NCBI GenBank assembly: GCA_947631405.1
Contig: CANRLC010000024.1
Span: 1 to 36,103 of the forward strand
DNA length: 36,103 bases
DNA from: an uncultured Clostridia bacterium
GTDB taxonomy: Bacteria > Bacillota > Clostridia > Christensenellales > Aristaeellaceae
Reading direction: 5' to 3'
The position numbers were made by a program, and so were the translations under genes. Each line of letters starts with the position of its first letter. Positions within the stretch are counted from its first letter, which is position 1. The notes under the pieces were generated by a model. It worked only from the letters and a program-made list of their open reading frames with translations. It made no database searches and had not been told where the DNA came from. Below are positions 1-7,047 of this stretch, one piece after another.

Positions 1-65
1 TTCAAGGATCATTCGCTTCCGAACAAGGCGCAAAATAACTTCGCGCTCCCCGCGGCAGCTTTATG

Positions 66-94
66 AGTATACCAAAGCCGTCTCACCCTGTCAA
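66..94 (-). promoter_or_regulatory. Vegetative promoter pointing out of the window
   Basis: On the minus strand a TTGACA box (94-89) is separated by exactly 17 bp from a TATACT box (71-66), close to the sigma-A consensus. Transcription would run leftwards past position 1. No convincing start codon with a ribosome site is visible in the 65 bases left of it, so the gene served lies outside the window. Bases 1-186 otherwise show no gene. Confidence 0.75.
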
Positions 95-186
95 GAGGGA
101 AATTGAAAAAATTTTCACCCTTTTCGCGGTCAGGCGGAGCACCGAAACTTTCGCGCGAGCGGCGCATAGGCTAAGGCGGTGATCGC

Positions 187-702
187 ATGCTCAAAAGGCT
201 TGGTCAGCTCGCGGCGCTGGCCGCGCTCGTCGCGCTGCTCGTCTACGCGCCGGAGATCTTTCGCGCGCTCTCCGCGCCCTACCGCGTCGGCACGCAGCCG
301 CGCGTGCTGCTGCGCGTCGCCCTCTGCTGCAAGGACGAGGAAGTCGCAAGCGCCGTCTATCGCGCGCTCGACGGCTTTCGCGGCGAGCGGGAGGCGCTGC
401 ATCTGCGCGTGACGCGCGTGGACGCCGCGCGGGCACGGGACATGTCCATCCCGCCGGACGTCTATCTTCTCCCGGCGTCGGCGCTGGACGAGCCGCAGCG
501 CTGGCTTCTGCCGCTCGAGGTTCTGGAAGAGGGCGCGCCCGATTCCCCCGGCGTAACGGACGGCGTGCGCTACGCCGTCCCCTGCGCGGACGGACGCGGC
601 GCACCGCTCTACTGCGCTGCGGGCGCGTACACCGCCAATGCGGAGATCGCCCGCGCGCTGGCCGCCCGTCTCTCCCAGCCCGATGCGCAGGAGGGACGCT
701 GA
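187..702 (+). CDS. Membrane-anchored protein of unknown function
   Basis: This encodes 171 residues that I do not recognise as a named family. Residues 4-23 form one hydrophobic segment after a Lys-Arg start, so the protein is probably anchored in the membrane or carries an uncleaved signal, with the rest outside. The remainder is rich in Arg and Ala, contains five Cys and looks like a small alpha/beta domain; a short stretch around residues 95-150 vaguely recalls extracellular solute-binding proteins, which is weak. The ATG follows AAGGCGGTG, a modest ribosome site. It precedes murB by 92 bases but murB has its own promoter, so they need not be one operon. Codon use and GC match the neighbours and the frame is open throughout, which is the main support. 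Confidence 0.6.
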   Translation: MLKRLGQLAALAALVALLVYAPEIFRALSAPYRVGTQPRVLLRVALCCKDEEVASAVYRALDGFRGEREALHLRVTRVDAARARDMSIPPDVYLLPASALDEPQRWLLPLEVLEEGAPDSPGVTDGVRYAVPCADGRGAPLYCAAGAYTANAEIARALAARLSQPDAQEGR

Positions 703-719
703 ACGGCGCAGATTTCTTC

Positions 720-748
720 TTGTGTTCGGCCGCCGGTTGGGGTACAAT
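720..748 (+). promoter_or_regulatory. Promoter of murB
   Basis: TTGTGT (720-725) and TACAAT (743-748) are spaced by 17 bp. The position, 47 bases ahead of the chosen murB start, shows that the longer open frame beginning at 720 is not the real start. Confidence 0.6.
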
Positions 749-794
749 ACAGGCAGATCGCGCGGCCGCTTTCGCCGCCGCAGGGAGGAAAGGT

Positions 795-1712
795 ATGGAC
801 GCCCTCATCACATCGCTCGTGCAGGCCGGATTTGCGCCGGAGCGCATCCTGCCGCGCGCGCCCATGGCGCGCTATACCACCTTCCGCGTCGGCGGCCCGG
901 CGGACGTGCTGGTGCAGATCGCCTCGCAGGAGGAGATCGCCGTCGCGCTGCGCGCCGCCCGCCGCTGCGGCGTCCCCGTGACCATCGTGGGCAACGGGTC
1001 GAACCTGCTCGTGCGGGACGGCGGCATCCGCGGGCTGGTGCTCCGTGTCGCGAGCGCGTTCTCCGCCATCCGCCGCGAGGGCGATCTGCTGATCGCGCAG
1101 GCGGGCGCGACGCTCGGCGCGTGCGCGCAGCTCGCCCAGCACGAGGGATTGGGCGGCCTGTGCGAGCTGTCCGGCATCCCCGGCACGATCGGCGGCGGCG
1201 TCGTGATGAACGCGGGCGCGTATGGCGGGGAGCTTTCGCAGGTCGTGCGCGCCGTGTCCACCGTCGCCCTTTCCGACGGCGCGCCGCTGCTCTTCGAGGG
1301 GGACGCGCTCGATTTTTCCTACCGCCACAGCGCCATGATGGACGCGGGCGTCGTCGTCACCGAGGTCACGATGGAATTGACGCCGGACGATCCCGACGCC
1401 CTGCGCGCGCGGATGGACGAGCTTTCGCGCGCGCGCCGGGAAAAGCAGCCGCTCGAATACGCGAGCGCGGGCAGCACGTTCAAGCGGCCGAAGGGCCTCT
1501 TCGCCGCGAAGCTGATCGACGAGGCCGGGCTGCGCGGGCTGCGCGTGGGCGACGCGCAGGTGAGCGAAAAGCACGCCGGGTTCGTCGTCAATCTGGGAAA
1601 CGCGCGCGCCGCGGACATCCTCACGCTGATGGACGAGGTCGCCGCGCGCGTGCGCGAGCGCACGGGCGTGACGCTGGAGCCGGAGGTGCGCATCCTCGGC
1701 GAGGACGCATGA
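795..1712 (+). CDS. murB: UDP-N-acetylmuramate dehydrogenase MurB
   Basis: MurB reduces UDP-N-acetylglucosamine enolpyruvate to UDP-N-acetylmuramate with NADPH and FAD in the cytoplasm, an essential step of peptidoglycan synthesis. The 305-residue length is that of the type II (Gram-positive) form. FAD-domain motifs are clear: GNGSN at residues 67-71 and GIPGTIGG at 127-134. SAGSTFKRP at 224-232 carries the catalytic serine that protonates the intermediate. The frame stays open upstream to 720, but the ATG at 795 has AGGGAGG about eight bases before it and a promoter at 720-748 lies inside the extension, so 795 is chosen. rapZ follows after 46 bases, the arrangement common in Firmicutes, where yvcK and whiA usually come next; here a DUF255-type gene does. 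Confidence 0.95.
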   Translation: MDALITSLVQAGFAPERILPRAPMARYTTFRVGGPADVLVQIASQEEIAVALRAARRCGVPVTIVGNGSNLLVRDGGIRGLVLRVASAFSAIRREGDLLIAQAGATLGACAQLAQHEGLGGLCELSGIPGTIGGGVVMNAGAYGGELSQVVRAVSTVALSDGAPLLFEGDALDFSYRHSAMMDAGVVVTEVTMELTPDDPDALRARMDELSRARREKQPLEYASAGSTFKRPKGLFAAKLIDEAGLRGLRVGDAQVSEKHAGFVVNLGNARAADILTLMDEVAARVRERTGVTLEPEVRILGEDA

Positions 1713-1758
1713 GGTGGCGTTTGGCTTGGCAACGTACCAATGAAGGGAGTCTGATCGC

Positions 1759-2655
1759 ATGCGTTTCCTGATCGTCACGGGGCTGTCCGGCGCGGGAAAG
1801 ACGTCCGTGCTCAAGCATCTGGAGGACAGCGGCTATCAGTGCATCGACAACCTGCCGCCCATCCTGCTCACGCAGGCGTTCTCGCTGTGCGAGGCCGTCC
1901 AGCCCGACCGCCGCGTGGCGCTGGGCATGGATTCGCGCAGCGGCGCGCTCTTCGACGCTGAGGCCATCCTCACCGCCATCGACGACAGCCGCGACAAGCA
2001 CGAGGTCTCCATCCTCTTTCTGGAGGCGGAGACCGAGACGCTCATCGACCGCTACAAGGAGACGCGGCGTGATCACCCGCTCGCGCGGGAAGGGGTCACG
2101 CTCGAGCAGGCGATCGCCGGAGAGCGCGAGATGCTCCAGCCGCTGCACGAGCGCGCGAATTTCGTGCTCTCTACGGGCGGACTGACCGTGCGCCAGCTCT
2201 GCGCGCGGGTGGACGAGCTGATCTCCCGGGGCGAAAGCCAGCAGACCCTGCGCACGGAGATCATGTCATTCGGCTACAAGCGCGGCATCCCGCGCGAGAG
2301 CGATCTCGTCTTCGACGTGCGCTTCCTGCCAAACCCGTTTTACATCCGCGACATCCGCGCCTACACGGGCCTCGAAGCCCCCGTGCGCGATTTCGTGATG
2401 GGGCAGGAGCAAACGCGCGCGTTTTTGGAAAAGCTCTATCCTCTCATCGAATACCTGCTGCCGCTCTATCAGCGCGAGGGCAAGCGGCGGCTGATGATCG
2501 CGATCGGCTGCACGGGCGGCGCGCACCGCTCCGTGGCCATCGCCGAGGCGCTGTGCGACCACCTGCGCCAGCTCGGGCAGACCGTCAGCGTCGTCCACCG
2601 CGACATCGCCGCCGAGGAGGCGAGCTGGCCCTTCCGCCGGGACGAGCGCGGATAA
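1759..2655 (+). CDS. rapZ: RNase adapter / nucleotide-binding protein RapZ (YvcJ)
   Basis: This 298-residue protein belongs to the RapZ/YvcJ family of P-loop proteins. In E. coli RapZ directs RNase E to the sRNA GlmZ and so tunes GlmS and amino-sugar supply; in Bacillus YvcJ binds and hydrolyses nucleotides and affects competence. The Walker A motif GLSGAGKTS is at residues 8-16, the family signature around DNLPP follows at about 34-38, and the conserved C-terminal motif CTGGAHRSV is near residue 252. Length is normal for the family. The start has GAAGGGAG nine bases upstream. It sits 46 bases after murB and is probably co-transcribed with it, linking it to cell-wall precursor synthesis. Confidence 0.95.
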   Translation: MRFLIVTGLSGAGKTSVLKHLEDSGYQCIDNLPPILLTQAFSLCEAVQPDRRVALGMDSRSGALFDAEAILTAIDDSRDKHEVSILFLEAETETLIDRYKETRRDHPLAREGVTLEQAIAGEREMLQPLHERANFVLSTGGLTVRQLCARVDELISRGESQQTLRTEIMSFGYKRGIPRESDLVFDVRFLPNPFYIRDIRAYTGLEAPVRDFVMGQEQTRAFLEKLYPLIEYLLPLYQREGKRRLMIAIGCTGGAHRSVAIAEALCDHLRQLGQTVSVVHRDIAAEEASWPFRRDERG

Positions 2656-2712
2656 GGAAGCGCGCCGATGCGCATGCTGTTCTCATCCCATTATTAAGAA
2701 GGAAGAGATCGC

Positions 2713-4488
2713 ATGCGCGCTTTTTTATCGCCCGAATCCGCCTCCGTCGCGCCGCCGCCTTTTGCGCCCGTGCGGCGGGACGAGCGCGGCCTGCCGCTCT
2801 TTTCCCCGTTCGGCGCGCAGGCGTTCTTTGAGGCGCGCGCGCGGCGCGTGCCCGTGTTTCTGTGGATCGGCGAAATGGATCCCGCGCTCGCGGAGCCGTC
2901 GCTGTGTACGCTCATCGCGGAGCGCACGGTCGCCGTGCATCTGCTGCCGGGGGAGCGGCCCGACGTCGAGCTGCTCTGTCGGCAGGCGAGCGCGCTCTTT
3001 TCGCAGGAGGGCGCGATGCCGCTGTGCGCGCTGCTGCTGGACGACGCGCTGCCCTTCCTCGCCGCGCCGCTGCCGCCCGCGGGGTTTCCGCTGGATCCCT
3101 CGCGGCTCTATGTCTGGCTCTCGCAGGCGGACAGGCGCTTCACGCAGAACCGGCCCGCACTCGAGCGGCAGGCCGCGCAGGCCCTGCGCTTGCTTGCGCC
3201 CGCGCCGCTGCGCGGCGAATACACGCCGCACGACGCCGCGCACGATCTGCTCCGCGCGCTCGAGCGGGCGGAGGACGGGGTGAACGGCGGCTTCGGCGGC
3301 ATCAAGTCGCCCATGCCCTGCGCGCTGCTATCGCTCTCGCATGCCGCCGCGCGCGGGGAGCGCACGGCGCGCGCCATCCTCGGCCGCGCGCTGGACGCGA
3401 TGCTCGCCTCCGCGCTCTACGATCCGCTGGACGGCTCGTTCTTCCGCGCGACGCTCACCGAGGATTGGCGCGTGTTCGTGCCGGAAAAGCCGCTGGGCGT
3501 GGGCGCGCTGCTGGCGCTCACGCTGCTGGAGAGCGGGCGGCGCGCCGAGGCCGTGCGCGCGCTGGACGCGCTCATCGCGCTCTTCTCCCTGCCCGGCGGC
3601 GGGCTTTCCCCGGCGGTTCGCGCGCCGCGCGCCGTCTACGCGTTCACGCCGGAGCAGGTCTGCGCGGCGCTGGGCAGCGAGGAGGGGCTGCGCGCCTGCC
3701 GCCTGCTCGGGCTGCTGCGCCGGCAAAACCGCGCCGATCCGCCCGTCGCGCCCAGCCGCTTTTCCCCGGTGACGGATCCGCCCGAGCGCGCGTTCTACGG
3801 CGAGGACGTCCCGCTCTGCCCGCGCCTGTCCCCCGACGCCACGCCGGAGGACGCCGCCTTCCTGCGGCGCGCGATGCCCAAGCTGCTGCGCGTGCGCGCC
3901 GCGCGCGAGGCGCAGCGGCCCCAAGGCGCGCTGGTCACGCAGGAGTGCGCGCTGGCGGCGGCGGTGCTCGCGCTGTGCGGGCGGCGTCTGGGCGAGGCGC
4001 GCTACACGCAGGCGGCGCAGCGCGCCGTATCCGCGCTCGGCATGCGCGGCCCGACGGCCGGCGCGGCCGCGTCGCTCCCGCCGCCCCTTCTCCCATCCCC
4101 CGCGCTGACCGCCGTCCCCTCCTGCGGCGCGGCGGCGGCGCTCGCGCTGGCGCTGCTCACCCTGGGGCAGGGCGAGGGAATGGAGGGCTACGCGCAAGGG
4201 GGCTTGCAGCTCCTCGGCTCCGCGCTTCACGCGTTCCTGCGCCGGGACGGCATGCCCATGCACACGCCGGACGACCCGGCGGCGTTCTTCCCGCGCGTCG
4301 CCGCCGTGCTGGACGACGAGCTACCCTCGCCCGCCGCGCTGTTGCTGCTCGCCCTACGGCGGGCGGACGCGCTGCGGCCCGAGGCGCACTACGCGCAGGC
4401 CGCCGCGGAGATCTGGGCGGCGGCGGCCCCCTACGCCCACGCCTCGCCGCTCGCCTGCGCCTCGCTGATCGACGCCGCGCGGCCGTAG
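2713..4488 (+). CDS. DUF255/YyaL-like protein lacking the CxxC motif
   Basis: This 591-residue protein matches the general plan of the YyaL/SSP411 family, which has an N-terminal thioredoxin-like DUF255 domain and a C-terminal alpha/alpha-barrel related to N-acylglucosamine epimerase and six-hairpin glycosidases. Family landmarks remain: an FSPFG..AFFEARARRVPVFLWIG segment (residues 30-53, usually PW..EAFE.A....KPIFLSIG), GERPD near 78, GGFGGIKSP near 195-203, and a DPLDGSFFR block near 237. However, where the family normally has the CHWCHVM redox motif this protein reads EMDPALAE, so a thiol redox role is unlikely. It is also somewhat shorter than usual. It starts 57 bases after rapZ, with GGAAGAG before the ATG, in the place where yvcK-whiA often lie. 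Its function is unknown. Confidence 0.75.
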   Translation: MRAFLSPESASVAPPPFAPVRRDERGLPLFSPFGAQAFFEARARRVPVFLWIGEMDPALAEPSLCTLIAERTVAVHLLPGERPDVELLCRQASALFSQEGAMPLCALLLDDALPFLAAPLPPAGFPLDPSRLYVWLSQADRRFTQNRPALERQAAQALRLLAPAPLRGEYTPHDAAHDLLRALERAEDGVNGGFGGIKSPMPCALLSLSHAAARGERTARAILGRALDAMLASALYDPLDGSFFRATLTEDWRVFVPEKPLGVGALLALTLLESGRRAEAVRALDALIALFSLPGGGLSPAVRAPRAVYAFTPEQVCAALGSEEGLRACRLLGLLRRQNRADPPVAPSRFSPVTDPPERAFYGEDVPLCPRLSPDATPEDAAFLRRAMPKLLRVRAAREAQRPQGALVTQECALAAAVLALCGRRLGEARYTQAAQRAVSALGMRGPTAGAAASLPPPLLPSPALTAVPSCGAAAALALALLTLGQGEGMEGYAQGGLQLLGSALHAFLRRDGMPMHTPDDPAAFFPRVAAVLDDELPSPAALLLLALRRADALRPEAHYAQAAAEIWAAAAPYAHASPLACASLIDAARP

Positions 4489-4500
4489 CGCGCGCCGGGC

Positions 4501-4529
4501 TTGCCCGCGCGCGCGGAAGCTGGTACAAT
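4501..4529 (+). promoter_or_regulatory. Promoter of thpR
   Basis: TTGCCC (4501-4506) and TACAAT (4524-4529) are 17 bp apart, and a TGG just before the -10 makes it an extended -10 promoter. The -35 overlaps a GC-rich imperfect hairpin (about 4488-4515) that follows the preceding stop codon. Confidence 0.65.
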
Positions 4530-4548
4530 GGAAGCGGGAGGTGAGCGC

Positions 4549-5121
4549 ATGCGCCTGTTTATCGGCCTGCCCCTGCCGCAGGGCGCCCGCGAGGCCGCGT
4601 TCTCCCGCGCGGCGGCGCTGCAGGCGCTTCTGCCCGGGCGCTACGGCCCCAAGGAAAACTACCATATTACCCTCGCCTTTCTGGGCGAGGTGCCGTCGGA
4701 GCGCGTCGCGGCGGCGGAGGACGTCGCGCGCCGGTGCGCCGCGCGCTTTCCCGCGCCGCATGTGACGCTCGGCGCGCCGGATCACTTCGCGCGCGAGGGA
4801 CGCGAGGATCGCGCCGTCCTCATCCTGCGCGCGCAGTCCGATCCGCCGCTGCGCCCGCTGCACGACGCGCTCGTAGAGGCGCTGCGCGCGGCGGCCCTGC
4901 CCGCGCAGGCGGAGCCGTTTGCGCCGCACGTCACGCTCGCCCGCCACGCCGACGCGCACTCGCTTTCCAAAGCGGACGTGCGCCCGCTCGGCGTCGCCTT
5001 TACCGCGTCCCGGCTCTGCCTCTACGAGAGCGCGCGGGATGCGGAGGGCGCGCTGCGCTACACGCCGCTCGCCTTTTGGCCGTTTTCCTCGCCGGACGGC
5101 GCGACCGTTTGTAACATTTAA
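4549..5121 (+). CDS. thpR: RNA 2',3'-cyclic phosphodiesterase (2'-5' RNA ligase family)
   Basis: A 190-residue member of the 2H phosphoesterase superfamily. ThpR/LigT enzymes open 2',3'-cyclic phosphates on RNA ends and can form 2'-5' linkages; the physiological substrate in bacteria is uncertain. The two catalytic HxTx motifs are present, HITL at residues 39-42 and HVTL at 127-130, at the usual separation. A further HVTL at 71-74 is not at a catalytic position in this family. The frame opens at 4501, but the ATG at 4549 has GGGAGGTGAG about four to seven bases ahead and the promoter lies inside the longer version. A strong terminator follows, so the gene is a single unit. Confidence 0.88.
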   Translation: MRLFIGLPLPQGAREAAFSRAAALQALLPGRYGPKENYHITLAFLGEVPSERVAAAEDVARRCAARFPAPHVTLGAPDHFAREGREDRAVLILRAQSDPPLRPLHDALVEALRAAALPAQAEPFAPHVTLARHADAHSLSKADVRPLGVAFTASRLCLYESARDAEGALRYTPLAFWPFSSPDGATVCNI

Positions 5122-5132
5122 TCCGCCCCTTT

Positions 5133-5155
5133 CGCGCCGCAGGGCGCGTTTTTTT
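5133..5155 (+). terminator. Intrinsic terminator after thpR
   Basis: CGCGCC (5133-5138) pairs with GGCGCG (5143-5148) across a GCAG loop and is followed directly by seven T residues. Confidence 0.85.
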
Positions 5156-5229
5156 GCGGCATTTTCCTAATTATTACGCCAAAAAGCCACAGATTTATTT
5201 CAAAAAACGGAAAGTTTCTTAAATTCTTC

Positions 5230-5258
5230 TTGACAAATGTTACAAGATGTCATACAAT
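5230..5258 (+). promoter_or_regulatory. Promoter of the wall-binding protein gene
   Basis: TTGACA (5230-5235) and TACAAT (5253-5258) with a 17-bp spacer. The octamer GATGTCAT occurs twice around the -10 (5246-5253 and 5259-5266). The spacer contains AAATGTTACAA (5235-5245), whose exact reverse complement lies at 5109-5119, at the end of thpR. Confidence 0.8.
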
Positions 5259-5295
5259 GATGTCATCGTTCAGAAGAAAGGAGACGCATGCCCTT

Positions 5296-6891
5296 ATGAA
5301 ATCCAGTGCGTCCTTCAAGAAATGCTGCGCCGCCCTGCTGGCCACGGCGCTGATCTTTGCTTGCGCCGCCGCGTCCGCGCAGACCTATCGCCTCGGCGAC
5401 GAGGCCGATGAGATCGCCACCATCCAGACGGCGCTCAAGCAGCTCAAGCTCTATTCCGCCGAGCTGACCGGCCACTTCGGCTCCAAGACCGAGGCCGCCG
5501 TCAAGGCGTTCCAGAAGAAGAACGGGCTTGTCGCCGACGGCGTCGCGGGCGAGGAGACCATCACCGCGCTCTACGAGGCGGCGGGCATCACCGACAAGGG
5601 CACGTCGGGCGGCGCAACCGCCGGCTCCGGCTCCAGCGCGCTGCTGCGCTATGACAGCTCCGGCGACGCCGTGCTGAAGCTGCAGAAGGATCTGAACACG
5701 CTGGGCTACTACGACGGCTCCCTGAGCGGCCACTTCGGCACCAAGACCGAAGCCGCCGTGATGAACTTCCAGCGCAAGAACGGCCTCTCCGCCGACGGCA
5801 TCGCCGGAAGCAAGACCCTCGCGCTGATCGCCTCCGCGCTCGGCGGCTCGTCCAGCTCCTCCGGTTCGTCCAGCTCGTCCAGCTCGTCTAGCTCTTCCGG
5901 CTCCTCGACGCTGCTCAAGTACGGCATGAAATCCTCCGACGCGGTGCGCACGCTCCAGCAGAACCTCAAGTCGCTGGGCTACTACAGCACCGGCTCGGTC
6001 ACGGGCAACTTTGGCAAGCTGACCAAGGACGCCGTCTACACCTTCCAGCGCGATCACGGCCTCTCTGCCGACGGCATCGCGGGCGCAAAGACGCTCTCCG
6101 CCATCGCCTCCGCGCTGGGCGGCTCGTCCGGCTCCTCCGCCTCGTCCAGCTCCTCGTCGTCCTCCGGCTCCTCTTCCTCCAGCTCCGGTCAGCTCAGCAC
6201 CAACGTCACGCTGCAAAAGAATTCCAAATCCGACGAGGTGCTCAAGCTGCAGAAGGCGCTCACGAAGCTGGGCTTCTACACCGGCAACCTGACCGGCAAC
6301 TTCGGCTCCAAGACCGCGGACGCCGTGATGGCCTATCAGCGCTCCAAGGGTCTCACCGCCGACGGCATCGCCGGAAGCAGGACGCTGACCGCGATCAACG
6401 CCGACCTGAACGGCAACACCGGCGTCGCCAGCAAGAACAGCAGCACCGACGTGGCCGCGCTCGCGCAGAAGGTCGTCTACTCCAACTTCTACAACTGGCG
6501 CCGCAAGTACGCCAACGGCGAATACTGCACCGTGTATGACTTCTCCACCGGCTACTCCTGGCGGCTGCGCATCATGAGCAAGGACGCGCACATGGACGCC
6601 GAGCCTGTGACCGCGGAGGACACCGCCACGATGATCAAGGCCTTCGGCGGCAAGACGACGTGGACGCCCAAGGCGGTGTGGGTCACCTTCTCCGACGGCA
6701 CGACCTACATCGGCTCCACGCACGACGTGCCGCACGAGACATACCACATCGGCGACAACAACTTCAAGGGTCACCTGTGCGTCCACTTCCCGCTGTCCAT
6801 GGAGACGGCGAACTCCATCGGCGACTACGCCACCAGCCATCAGGAGGCCATCGACGCCGGATGGGAGCAGACCAAGAAGCTGCGCTACTGA
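5296..6891 (+). CDS. Secreted protein with four peptidoglycan-binding repeats and LD-transpeptidase-like C-terminus
   Basis: A 531-residue exported protein. Residues 1-29 are a typical signal peptide ending ASA-Q. Four peptidoglycan-binding (PG_binding_1) repeats follow at about 31-92, 116-181, 205-274 and 302-370, each with the LQ..L..LG(Y/F)Y..G..G.FG..T..AV..FQ...GL.ADGIAG pattern. Ser/Gly-rich linkers separate repeats 2/3 (184-204) and 3/4 (275-300) and would act as flexible spacers in the wall. The C-terminal domain (about 385-531) has His484, then GHLCVHF with His493, Cys495 and His497, reminiscent of the His/Cys site of YkuD-type L,D-transpeptidases but lacking the usual SxGCIR sequence; catalysis is a guess. 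The ATG at 5296 is preferred because it precedes the signal peptide, although AAGGAG is about 12 bases away. It is a single-gene unit with its own promoter and terminators. Confidence 0.85.
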   Translation: MKSSASFKKCCAALLATALIFACAAASAQTYRLGDEADEIATIQTALKQLKLYSAELTGHFGSKTEAAVKAFQKKNGLVADGVAGEETITALYEAAGITDKGTSGGATAGSGSSALLRYDSSGDAVLKLQKDLNTLGYYDGSLSGHFGTKTEAAVMNFQRKNGLSADGIAGSKTLALIASALGGSSSSSGSSSSSSSSSSSGSSTLLKYGMKSSDAVRTLQQNLKSLGYYSTGSVTGNFGKLTKDAVYTFQRDHGLSADGIAGAKTLSAIASALGGSSGSSASSSSSSSSGSSSSSSGQLSTNVTLQKNSKSDEVLKLQKALTKLGFYTGNLTGNFGSKTADAVMAYQRSKGLTADGIAGSRTLTAINADLNGNTGVASKNSSTDVAALAQKVVYSNFYNWRRKYANGEYCTVYDFSTGYSWRLRIMSKDAHMDAEPVTAEDTATMIKAFGGKTTWTPKAVWVTFSDGTTYIGSTHDVPHETYHIGDNNFKGHLCVHFPLSMETANSIGDYATSHQEAIDAGWEQTKKLRY

Positions 6892-6913
6892 TTCCCGCAA
6901 GTGCAAAGACAGT

Positions 6914-6939
6914 CCGCCGCGCAAATGCGCGGCGGGCTT
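6914..6939 (+). terminator. Hairpin after wall-binding protein gene
   Basis: CCGCCGCGC (6914-6922) pairs perfectly with GCGCGGCGG (6927-6935) around AAAT. The following T run is poor, so it may only slow or protect the transcript ahead of the stronger terminator at 7001. Confidence 0.5.
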
Positions 6940-7000
6940 CGTCTGTCAAAGAAGCCTTTTCTCTCTCATTCAGAGGAGGAAGAATTTCTTTAGGCAAGCT

Positions 7001-7030
7001 GTCGGCCCGCCTTTCGGCGGGCCGGCTTTT
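7001..7030 (+). terminator. Intrinsic terminator
   Basis: An 11-bp stem (7001-7011 with 7016-7026, one G-T pair) with a TTTC loop is followed by TTTT. The T run is on the plus strand, so it ends the rightward wall-protein transcript just before the converging HD-GYP gene. Confidence 0.8.
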
Positions 7031-7047
7031 CACTTTATTCATTTGAG

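Noticed and set aside
5288-5299. Three-codon leader frame ATG CCC TTA TGA overlapping the wall-protein start
   Set aside because: Its ATG is only four bases from the ribosome site and so short a frame is likely to arise by chance; no evidence supports translation.
5841-6192. Tandem repeats in the wall-protein gene considered as CRISPR or satellite DNA
   Set aside because: They are in-frame serine codons forming protein linkers between conserved domains; there are no regular spacers.
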